A stretch of 64,000 nt of DNA from Morella rubra. Its lineage: Eukaryota > Streptophyta > Magnoliopsida > Fagales > Myricaceae. Of the stretch, positions 54,001 through 64,000 are shown in pieces. Position 1 is the stretch's first letter. Every line of letters starts with the position of its first letter. The notes below the pieces were generated by a model, which saw only the letters and a program-made list of their open reading frames with translations, had not been told where the DNA came from and searched no databases. The position numbers were made by a program, and so were the translations under genes. Location: contig RXIC02000148.1 of the NCBI GenBank assembly GCA_003952965.2, positions 1-64,000 on the forward strand, written 5' to 3'.

Positions 54001-57000
54001 AATAACATACTTTCTGCATTGGTGGAACCTGGTGTTGCTTGGATCCATACACACTTCATATAGGTGTGGGTATAGTGTCTATTGTATATTGCACTATACA
54101 TATCCTTGCTGTAGTGTGTTCCTGTAGGTAAGTTACATAACTCTATTTGATGACCTGGTGTAACTGATGACCTGGTATGATTTATGAAGAAAAGCTTAAC
54201 TCAACTATGGCTTATCCCAGCTAAATTGGAGAAAGCTCTACCTATCCTCTTTCCAGCTAATTGGGGTTTAGTAAACATGCCTTTTTTCACAATTCTTCCC
54301 TATCTGCGTTCATATACACTACCATTCTAGCTAGTGTGTTGAATTTCAGAAGATATGACAAATTTGTAATTTCTATCTTCATTTTCAGTTATGTATAGGC
54401 TTCTAAAAGTTAATATTGTATTAAGGGATTGAGGTGAATTTGCTTTTTCGAACTTTTGTGTTTAGTTTAGGTTGTTGGGTAGGTGGGAATCTTCAAAACT
54501 TGAATTATGATCCTTTCTTCTAGCTCAGTTAGATGTTATTCTTTGGCTTCCGGTTCTTTTCCGGAAGGCTTTCAAGCTTAAATTACAGTTTAACTAGACC
54601 TTGTCAAAAAACTGTTCCATCTTGTCCGTTGGATGGTTTATTTTGAAGAATGGCTAGTTCTAGGTTTTACAGGCATTTTTCTGGTGACCATAAATCACTT
54701 CGCCTATTATTTACTTGGCTCACAGCATTGGGTTGTTATATGCTTTTTGGACAGCTTTTTCCCAGCATTGGGTAGCCGTTATAATGTTCCATAAAAAATG
54801 CTTCTGTACCAACCCTCACAGGTTATCTTATTATCTGATTCTTTTTTCTGTTGTTTACTGTTGATAAAAGTTGACACCTGGCCTAAATTAAGTATTGAAT
54901 CTTCTTGGTACTGAACTACACTGTTTTGCACTTTGCTTGGTTTCTGCTTCATTCAATGAGTTATTTTCCATATATATCCTCAAAAAATGTATTCTCTGAA
55001 CTCAGTGGCTTTGATGCAAGTATTTTCCATATCATTCTCTATATCCTCTCTAGATACTGTCTATTTTTTTGAATCTCTGAATATAATTCACTGTCCAAGG
55101 CCCAATATCATATTATCATGTCAGGAAAAATGGCTGGAGGTTTTGGGTTGCGGTGTGACTGAACAAGAAATATTAAAGAGAAGTGGCAAAATGGATAATG
55201 TTGCCTGGGCTTTTGGTCTTGGATTAGAGAGGTTGGCAATGGTTCTATTTGACATACCAGACATTAGGCTTTTCTGGTCAACTGATGAGCGATTTACCTC
55301 ACAGGTCATTCCTCAAGCCATGAATTGAAATATTTTATTTTTGCTTCTCTGCTTTGCTTTTTTGTTTGTGAATGAAAATCTTCGTTTAGAATTTGAAAAT
55401 CTGGATCTGATTATGCACCTGGTATCATAAGAAGTCTTTCATAGTTGGTCAATCCGTCCACGATCACTTCTAATATCCAATTTCAAGCGTTTTGTATGCA
55501 GTTTTCCGATGGAGAGCTGGGAGTCAAATTCAAGCCATTTTCAAAGGTATTATTGGGATCTTTTCCTCTGAAACTCAATTGGGAATTTTGCATGAAAGTC
55601 TTATAGTTTGAAAGGGAAGGCAGTACAGTATTTGATTTTGTTATGATGCTTTGTACCTCTTGTGCGTGGCATTCTTTCATCAAATTAAATTTGACTTATT
55701 TATATATTGAAAGAAAAAGCAATGAATGAAGAAAAGCCTTGTTATAATACTTTTTATTGTGGTGGTTTGAAATTGTTGCATTCTTTTTCAGTATCCTCCT
55801 TGTTACAAAGACATAAGTTTTTGGATCAGTGAAGCGTTCACAGAAAACAATTTATGCGAAATTGTCAGAGGAGTTGCTGGAGATCTGGCTGAGGAGGTAT
55901 GTGTTTAATATTATTCTCTGGAAGTTTCTAGAACTTCAGATGTGTTATAATCACTATGTTGACTGAAAAACCTAGTTTAGACCCTAACTTCACCTAGAGG
56001 GGGTGAATAGGTGAAATTTGTAAATTAACGAATCAATATCAATTTTAAAAATAAGTTCAAAAATTGATCAGTCTAGATATATCAATCAACCAACACAATC
56101 ATCAAATCAATAAATGAACTTGTAAAGAAATTAATCAAACGCATAAAGAGACAAAAGATTTGATGACGAAGTGGAAAACCTTTGAAAAACCATTCAAAGG
56201 AAAAACCACTCCGGGCTAGCAGCCACCTGAAATCCACTAAGAAGAAAACCTTACAACAGTGATTCAGACACGGGCAACCCCAGTTGCTTGACTCTGACAA
56301 CCTGATGTAATAATCCAAGCACCCCTGCTCAGTAAGGGTGTGCAATTTATCCAGTTTCCGCCGGAACCCATTTTAGGAAAATTCTGAATCCGGAAACGGA
56401 ATTTTTGGTTTCGGTACAATTTTTTAAAATTTCAAAAAATATTGTAATTTAATTTAGAATTTTGCCTTTTCAATTTGGATTATTTCAAAAAATATTGTAA
56501 ATATTGCCTCTTTCAAGTTGTTTAGTTGTTTACTTATTTGTATGATTAATTGTTTGTTTAGTAGCTTTTTTTGTAATTTTAATTTATTGTTTTTATTTTA
56601 CCGTGTTTTATTTTGTTTTGAAATTTAGTTATAATTTTAATTTAGAGTTTATTTTGACATCCTGAAATAATGAAATATTGTTTTGGAATTTAGTTGTTTA
56701 GTTCTAATTTTAATTTAGAGTTATTTGACCATGTTTATTTTGTTTTGGCCCACAAAATACAACTTAAAAAATTCATTTTTGGGCCAATGGGCCCAAACTA
56801 AATATGGACTTTTTAGGCCCAGATAAGGAACCGGAATTTCCTGTTCCGGTTCCAATTCCGGTTCCATCCGTTCCGGTGCCCACTCTTACTGCTCAGATCT
56901 GCTCCAAACAGTAATCACCTCAACCCTTGAGGTTCTTTTTAATGATCTTCACGAGCACCCTTGTTCTTCAACTCACCTTCAACACTATGAAGGGACAAAG

Positions 57001-58366
57001 TAGTATATAGGAAGAGTAGAGAGAAATTCAATATCTTGAAGCACTAATTTTTTAGGGTTTTTCTCTCAAGGAAAGGGGCTGCAAAAACTCTCAAAGGAAG
57101 CCTATATATCACGTTCTAGTCGGCCTCTCACGAACCCTAGTAGGGTTTCAAAATTCATCCACAAGGAAATCCCAAAAAATCTAGGAATTTTTGAAATTCG
57201 CTGGAAGTCGCTGAGCGTAGGTCGAGCGCTCGTCGAACGTGATGTCTCTGTATATGAAAAATTCTTAAGGACGCTTGAGCGCTGTCGCGAGTTAGTCTAC
57301 GTGATGTCTCTTGTATGAATATTTTTAGCGTTACGGTCGAACGTAGTCGAACGTGACGTCTCTGTATGAATATTTTTAAGGCGCTTGAGCGCTTGTTGAA
57401 TCGCTGGTTGAACGTGAAGAAGACTTTGGACAGACCATTAATTCTAACTCTTGAACAAATGTGTGTACCAAAAATACAACTCGATTAAGACATTTTTGAA
57501 GCGGGAATGATGCCAAAACAACAAAGACCTAACATTGACCTAATAATTCGTGTACTCTGTTATCCGTAGACATTGGGTCCATTATGAATTTCTGATTGAT
57601 AGATAGGGCGTGCCTGGGCAGTGGGCATTAGCGGAATTGAAGGCATTTAAATAAGTACTTTTTTCTGATCTTCTTATAGGAGTCAATATGTTGCATCCAT
57701 TACATCAATTTCAATTTTATCTTTCGATGCAATTACAATTGATTATGGTATCTCTGTATAGATATGTTAAGTAGGGTTGCTTTACGTGATTGCTTCTTTT
57801 GGAGAGATGGATTTGTGCATTAGTATCTTACGAAAGACAAAAGGAACATTCATTTTGTGTGCATCTAGTGGTGGCTAGTCTGTGTCCATGCCATAAGTAA
57901 GGGGTCAACGAGTGGGTGCTAGGGCTAGGTAATCTAACGCTTGCTGAATGATTCTGACCTTCCCCAGTTCTGGTGTTTTATATTTGCCCTGGTAAATTTA
58001 CTCATGCATCCAAGGGTTGGAACCCTGACCTTGGCCACCACCCCGTGCTTAGGGGGGCTGGAGATGCCACCTGATCCAAACCTATTGGTCACTCTCAGGT
58101 GCAATTGATAGACAATTTCACCAACAAGAAAGGAATGACCAGTCATTGTTATAGGATTGCTTACCGGTCCATGGAACGTTCACTCACGGATGAGGAAATT
58201 AATGAGTTGCAGGTATTCCATCTAGTATTTGGCGTACATTTTCCTTTTCCTGAGTATGTTTTTGGGAAAAAGTGACTAATAACCTCACAAATGGTTCTTT
58301 AAATCTGGCATGCAGTGGAATGTAAGAAACCAGGTGGAGAGCAAGTTGAAGGTTGTTCTAAGATGA
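51011..58366 (+). CDS. Phenylalanine-tRNA ligase, chloroplastic/mitochondrial, 10 exons, 424 aa
   Basis: Exons: 51011-51197, 51899-52089, 52646-52852, 52931-53048, 53498-53574, 55125-55304, 55502-55546, 55792-55896, 58099-58212 and 58316-58366. All introns are GT/AG and the total is 1275 nt. It charges organellar tRNA-Phe with phenylalanine as a single-chain class II synthetase. The N-terminus ([20 protein letters not shown]) is an organelle transit peptide. The catalytic domain shows [18 protein letters not shown], motif 2 [20 protein letters not shown] (176-195), [19 protein letters not shown] and motif 3 [20 protein letters not shown] (291-310). From about residue 336 to the end is the ferredoxin-fold anticodon-binding domain ([12 protein letters not shown], ending KLKVVLR). 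Length agrees with the Arabidopsis enzyme (about 429 aa). Intron 8 is 2.2 kb because of a nested transposon insertion. Confidence 0.95.
55964..57534 (-). mobile_element. Solo LTR in PheRS intron 8, TSD TTGAC, itself carrying a hAT element
   Basis: Starts TGAAAAACCTAGTTTAGACC and ends CAAAGACCTAACA, flanked by the perfect 5-bp repeat TTGAC (55959-55963 and 57535-57539). It contains the CCTAGAGGGGGTGAATAGG block seen in many plant Copia LTR ends. It is 1571 bp long, about 1007 bp once the nested insertion and its duplication are removed. A minus-strand TATA-like motif lies at 57101-57110. It is antisense to the host gene. Confidence 0.88.
56333..56888. mobile_element. Non-autonomous hAT-type element nested in solo LTR, TSD CTGCTCAG
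   Basis: The perfect 8-bp direct repeat CTGCTCAG occurs at 56325-56332 and 56889-56896, the duplication length of hAT elements. The ends are short inverted repeats: TAAGGGTGTGCA at the left and TGCCCACTCTTA at the right. Near the ends are repeats of CCGGTTCC/GGAACCGG type, as in other plant hAT MITEs. The interior is 556 bp of AT-rich DNA without transposase. Confidence 0.92.
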
Positions 58367-59239
58367 GGGTCTCTGGCGAGCATTTTGCAACCTACATCAT
58401 GTAAATTTCTCCACAGCATATGGCTAACTAAAGTCTTCATTTTAAATTCTCATAGACTTGAATTATCTACGCAATACAAAGTTTTTAGCCAATAAGGACA
58501 GGCAAAACACCCCCAAGATTAAAGGGGATGAAAAATTCTGCAATTGTTAGATGATCCCACATTTTTTGTTTTAGTATTCATTTAAAATTAGGTTAATGAC
58601 CATTTTGGTCCCTCAGTTTTATGCCCTTTTACAAAATGGTCATTGAGTTTCCAATTTGCTCAAATCAGTCTTGGGATTATTATTGTTTGTTGATTTAATC
58701 ATTCCGTCTAATTTCGTCCCTTACATACACAGTCAGCTAATGACGGGACACATCACTCCCAATAATATCCCGCCACGTATACCAATTTGAAAAAAGAAAG
58801 AAATCTCACAAAACACAACCTAGTTGGCATCTGCACCCAAAAAAAAAAACTGAACAGAGAAGTCGGGTTGATGGTGGTCTTGATGCCACGGCCACTGGAT
58901 TCCTAACAGTGCCTATATGATTGCCAATTTCCCCCGTATGCTTGGAGCTCGTTCTCTTTTCCCTTTCACGTTTGGAAAATCCGTATGCAACTTGTTCGAT
59001 CTGTGTACTTTTAGTCCTTGATATTAACTCTTTAATCAAGACTGTTTGTCATTGCCGAGGTAAAAACAGAGGCATATTGAATACAGGGGAACTCAACTTA
59101 TTAAGTACTTCAAATTTCAAGAACTTGTAACATAATTATCGAATCTAGCAACATATTTTCTAACCGATTTAAGAATCTTAATAATCTGCTCGATGACCCT
59201 CTTTATAGACGCCTGCCATGCTAGCTATGAAGCGACTTC
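58367..59239. other. Downstream flank of PheRS, up to the assembly gap
   Basis: At about 58598-58760 is sequence like a further plant MITE arm (AATGACCATTTTGGTCCCTC), without a matching second arm. No gene was recognised. Confidence 0.4.
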
Positions 59240-59340
59240 NNNNNNNNNNNNNNNNNNNNNNNNNNNNNNNNNNNNNNNNNNNNNNNNNNNNNNNNNNNNN
59301 NNNNNNNNNNNNNNNNNNNNNNNNNNNNNNNNNNNNNNNN
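59240..59340. other. Assembly gap (run of N)
   Basis: About 101 N. The true distance and content here are unknown. A 63-codon frame running across it (59193-59384) is meaningless. Confidence 0.99.
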
Positions 59341-62300
59341 ATGTTAAATTAAAAAATGATTCAGTTGATATCATGGAATCATAACTTTGAAAAGATTCAA
59401 ACGGATTATTCTATCAAAAACTTGTCATAATTGCATGAAACTAGAAAAAATTTTCAATGAATCTCGGAAAGGTAGTAATAAGAGATGTGTTGGCATAAAA
59501 AAAGTAATGATTGCTATACTGCTTGACATAATTACACTCACGGCATCACGCGTTTCGCTCGTGCGGCAGCTGATCCGGGGCAGCACGGCTCCATTCGCCG
59601 GCGCGTCATTCCTCTATAAGAGGGAAGGTGGAAAGGAGATTTATATAGAGGCGTGATTTCTGTGGTTATCTTTTTTAGTGATAAATAAAAACTTAAATAT
59701 TACTTTTCAGATAGAATGAAGCAGATATAAGGAATTATCTGTCAATACAATTTATTTAGAAAAGAAGGAGGTTTAGCATGGTTTAAAAAACTTTGGTTTT
59801 GTTTATGCCGGGGAATGTTGGTATTATTAATTGTCTGAACTTTTTAATACCGTAAATGTGTTTGGGGCTTTTTAATTGTATTAGGATTGTTTTGATATTT
59901 GTCTTTTAATTGTTATTGTTTGTGATAAACAAATGTTTTGGATTTGAACTCTTGTAATTGTGAAATAAAATATGTTTTATTTAGAATGTTGTTTCATTCT
60001 GACGGATGCAAAATGTTAATTAATATTGATTAATTGTGATGGGTGAATTTATTTTTTAAAATTAATATCGTTATCTAGGTAGTAGGAATGAAGATCGTGA
60101 GATAGTTAAAATAATGGATGTTAGTAGTGTATAATTTATTAGCTTGTAGAAAGCAGAGAATATGTAAGTATCAAACTTAAAAACGCAAAGGGGCTGGATT
60201 GATTTTGACAGATGAGACCAGAATGTACTCATTTGCGGCTGTTAACTAGGATGTAAGAAGGGGGAACGTAATTTGAGATGAATTAACTTAGTCTGTGATA
60301 GGTGGAATTTAGTCTTGAGTCGATATTTGAACAACGATTGCTGAGTAGTTGTTTATCGGGGCTTGCTATATGATTTCGTGTTGAATTGGCAGGGGTGATT
60401 AAACAGATGTGGTGAATTCAGAAGAATTAGTTTATTGAGGATTGTATAATAGGGAAGGGGTTGGCTTTATCTGGGTTAGGTTTGAAGCAATCTACCGTTG
60501 AAAGTTGATGCTTTCTTTACTATATCATGTAGTATTTTGCTAATGCTCAGTATGATTTATTCAAGAAAATTATATTATTCTGTTTATTAGTTTATAGTAG
60601 AATTGAGTGACGTTCATTGAAAAAACGGTCAGATTTCATATAAGAGAAAGATAAAGAAAAAGCAAGTGCTGGGTCTGAGGTTTATGTAGGTGTGTTGGGT
60701 GTGGTTTGGCGGTTTCTTGGCTTAAAGCATGTAGTGTGATTGGCGTTTAAAAGGTATGTCAGTATGGGTTGGTCAATGCATCGTGTTTAGGCTGAGATCA
60801 GTTTCAAGCATCATGTTTGAGGTATTGAATTTTGGGTAATGCTGAGCGTGTGCTATGGTGATGGATAATGGTATGTCAAAATTTAGGTTTTTTTTCTTGG
60901 AAGTTGTTGTGTTATAGAGGGTGCAGGTGTTTAAGTTTGTAAGTTATTTGGACTTCCTGTTGACATTATACGTGTGCAATTTGGTTTGGGATTGTTTGAA
61001 GTGGTAGGATGTTTTTCAAGTGTGATTCCGCGCGCTGTCATCTATCGCTGTTTGGGACACAAATGAATGCAAAATTAAAGACGTTTAGATCTTATTTTTG
61101 TATTTGTATTTTTTTAAAAATAATGTAAATCTTTTCTAGAGATCGGGTGAAATATGTTTTAAAAAGTCTATTGTTATTTATAAAAATTTTATGATTAATA
61201 AAATATTATACTTATGAAAATTGCCGGTAAGGTGTTTTAAAATTTGAAATCATCACAAAGTTATGTTGAGTCAGAAAACAACCAGTCGTTTTATTATACC
61301 AAATTTTGTGTTATACTGAGAGAGAGAGAGCGAGAATGGTCGGAGAGTGTCATTATTGTACCTCTGTCAGCATTCGAAAAAAAAGCTTGGTGGACGGTTT
61401 TATTTCAAATGAATTTTAGTTGATTGAAGATTAGGGGTACAATACATTTGCTTGGTTCTTTTACCATTTCTGGTTCTATGTTCAATAACTAACAATTTTT
61501 TTCGCAAGTTTGTTAGTTGGTCGCGATTTGATTATGTGGGGCGTCGACCCCGTCCGTCCCCGGGGCGTGTCTCTCTATCATGCTCCATTGGCGCCTGAGC
61601 GCTAGCGCTGGCGGCCTAACGCTCGGGCGCGATACGGGTTGTTGTTTTGAGAATGATGATATGTGTGCGTAGACCTTTATACATGGGTTGGCAATACTTT
61701 ATATCTTTAATTTTGTGTAGCTTGTTGTGATTTTTTTTTTCTTCTATTGCTAAAGTTTTCTAATAAAGTTTGTACTGTCTTTGTAGTCTGAGTCATGTTT
61801 AATTTCAGGTCTGACATGCTATCATAAAAGTGGAAGTGATTCAGATGGCATTTCGGAGGTTCAAGTAATACTTTGTATTTTTATTAGTCAATATTTTTTA
61901 GGGTGTTGATAGTCAGTGGTGGGCGCGAATTAAATAAAAGTTTTGTATCTATTTCTCTAGAAGATTTACTGAGTTTGGAAAGTATTGGTAAGGGCAAGGG
62001 AGGGGGGAGCGCAATCGCAAAGGAAGTGATTTTATTAGAAATGTATTTGATTTTTTAGTAATTTTTTTATTTTGACTTGTAAAAGTTTATTTTGTTGTAT
62101 TGTTGGATTTTTTTGTTATTTGTTTTGGAGATGAAGATTTGACGGTTTTTTTTAAGGGCCTGGTGTGGAGTGTCAGTCTAATTCATTTGGTTGGTAATCT
62201 TTATTTTTCTTTTTTTTTAAGGTTGTTATTTTGGTTTGTTTACAATATTTTGGATTGTTATCTTTATTTTAGTTTATAAGAGTCTTTAATTTAATTTTGT

Positions 62301-64000
62301 TATTGTCTGAGCTAAATTTGATTGTTTCTAGTGTGGTATATTCATATTGGTGGGTAGGTATTTCTTATTGGGGAGTGATGACTGACGAAACGGGGAAGTT
62401 CAGTTGATGGAATAGGTGGAAGATATGTGGGGTGAGGAGTGCTTCTTTTAGTTATTAAATTTATGCAACGCTTTGTCATGGGATATTGATATTAATTATT
62501 AATCTAGAAGAAGTTCTTGTTTAAGTTGACTAGAGGTCTCGGTTCGGTTCGTGCTTAATTGTATAATTCACGAATTTTTGGTGTTGTTGTTTTATTTTAT
62601 TGTTGATTGTTGTTTCAAGAGTAGTAATAGAGGGTATGCAAAAATTTTGTTATGTGCTTTACAAATCTATATAATAGTAAAATAAAAGTATATTGTTTAT
62701 TTTTATTTTAATTATTGATTTTACCATTTAATTTGATATTTAATGTTTGCTTAATGTTGGGAGAATTTACTATGAATAATTGTTTATGAAATGACTGATA
62801 AATGGATTTAGGTCACATGAGAAGAATGGAACATGAAAGAAATGGTTTGATTTTTATGGTAGGATGAAGAAGAGGGGGAGGGGGGGGGTGGGGGGGAATT
62901 TTTTTGTGTCAATAAATTTTTTAATGAGGTTGCATAGATAGTAGCTGTCATTGACATGGTTAATATAGGAGTCAGAAGAGCTGAAGTCTTTGTCAATGGA
63001 GAGGAAATGAATGGAACGAGAGAGGGGGAGGGGGGGGGGGGGGGGCGAATGAGGATTTGTATGGTTGTTTTAACAAGAGAGGGAATGAATAAAAAGTATA
63101 GTTGGCTGATAAAGAAATGAAAGAGGTGGGTTTTAGTATGGGGGAAATGTAGTTTTTTGGAATAATTAATAAAATGAGAAATAAATTTGCTAATAATTTT
63201 TTGTATGTAAGATTTGGGGTGAAAGGTTTTTTTCAAATTCTTCGTTTAAATTCGATGAGTTGGGTTAAGTTATTTTTTATTTCCTTCTTTCTGAGCGACA
63301 GGGTGGGTTCTTACCTGTATTGTCTCGCATTTTATGTCTTTGTTATCATGGCTGCACAGCTGCTTCATTGAAGAGTTAAAATTCTCTGTGGTTCATGTTA
63401 TCATTCCTTTTCATACATCAAAATTCATGGACTACTCGGTTTATATTCTATTTGCAGGAAGGCCTTGGAAACGTATTGAAGAAGCTAATATTTTCCTCTG
63501 TGGTAAACATCTTGATCTTTCTTTTTGTGTTCGAAGCATGGGTTTATGGGTTGAATGGTAAATGCTATATGATCAAGATGAAATTTGGCCTGGAAGACAA
63601 GCGTAGGCAGGACATAATCTAATGGGGGCAAAACAAAATCTCAATCTGTTAAGAAGATATGGAGTGTTATAGATTCGTAGTTTTATACTTGATAACCGTA
63701 TAGGTGTGTGTATGGTGTGTGTTGCTGCTGATTTGTGTTTTTTTCTTTTCCTTTTTTGCTTCAGCCAACACTCCAATTTTTCCGAGATGGAAAAGTATGG
63801 TATTGTGCTGATGTTGCTCCTTGAAGGATACTATGGAGAAACTCTACAAGTAATTCATTTTTACTTGCATCTTTATGCTTTGGGGTTTATCTATATTCAT
63901 TCATGCTTCTTCTATATTGTTGTTATTTTCTTGATATCTTTTTGGTGTTTTTCCATTTTTTTCTTTTTGCTCTGGCTGAATATTGTGATGTGAATGTGAA
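59341..64000 (+). repeat. Eroded direct duplicate of about 43885-49643
   Basis: Order and content follow the upstream region from inside the solo LTR through the thioredoxin gene. Anchor identities include GGGACACAAATGAATGCAAA (61054 versus 46125) and near-identity of 63280-63790 with 48881-49395. Overall the copy is about 4660 bp against about 5759 bp, a loss of about 19%. Differences are mostly small deletions, with a marked loss of C on the plus strand. Between anchors similarity is low but collinear. It may be a genuine old tandem duplicate or unpolished long-read sequence placed beside the gap. Confidence 0.85.
61336..63853 (+). pseudogene. Broken thioredoxin o copy
   Basis: The ATG context of exon 1 survives at 61336, but the coding sequence after it is scrambled by deletions. 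Exon 2 is recognisable only by its acceptor and GAGGTTCAAG end. Exon 3 keeps CCTGGTGTGGA of the WCGP region but is frameshifted. Exon 5 is nearly intact (63460-63504). Exon 6 keeps CCAACACTCCAATTTTTCCG and the final CTCTACAAGTAA but has lost about 15 nt between them. It cannot encode a thioredoxin as written. Confidence 0.8.

Overview
This is nuclear DNA from a flowering plant, most likely a woody eudicot. The genes carry many short introns with GT/AG borders, the intergenic sequence is AT-rich, and the retrotransposons and MITEs are of plant types. I cannot name the species from the sequence alone. Exons were joined by hand: for the five fully modelled multi-exon genes every junction keeps phase and the total length divides by three.

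Layout. 901-1914 (+) holds the 3' part of a QRT3-like polygalacturonase with no visible 5' exon. 2975-4735 is an array of ~115-bp repeats interrupted by a solo LTR (3134-4336). 6268-6759 (+) is an ATL-type RING-H2 E3 ligase. 7772-12443 (-) is choline-phosphate cytidylyltransferase (8 exons, 304 aa). 15841-24541 (-) is a small organelle-type RRM protein (4 exons, 154 aa); its 8.1-kb first intron contains a near-full-length LINE (18038-23759, 17-bp target duplication). 26817-27503 (-) is a VQ-motif protein. 32152-38944 (-) is the copper ATPase RAN1/HMA7 (9 exons, 1003 aa). 46453-49467 (+) is a mitochondrial thioredoxin o (6 exons, 204 aa). 51011-58366 (+) is organellar phenylalanyl-tRNA synthetase (10 exons, 424 aa); its intron 8 holds a solo LTR that itself contains a hAT-type element. 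A run of N lies at 59240-59340. Everything after it (59341-64000) is an eroded second copy of about 43885-49643, including a broken thioredoxin copy.

The genes are unrelated housekeeping or regulatory loci and form no operon-like system. The most distinctive content is the repeat layer: three solo LTRs with 5-bp target duplications, all in the same orientation; two related MITE families with 9-bp duplications (Mutator-type), built from repeated modules containing TTGCACCC; and nested insertions inside introns. I found no convincing new gene system. The best leads are the intron-resident LINE that hides a four-exon gene, the modular MITE family, a 35-bp-arm hairpin at 15081-15155, and the eroded duplicate, which may be an assembly artefact.
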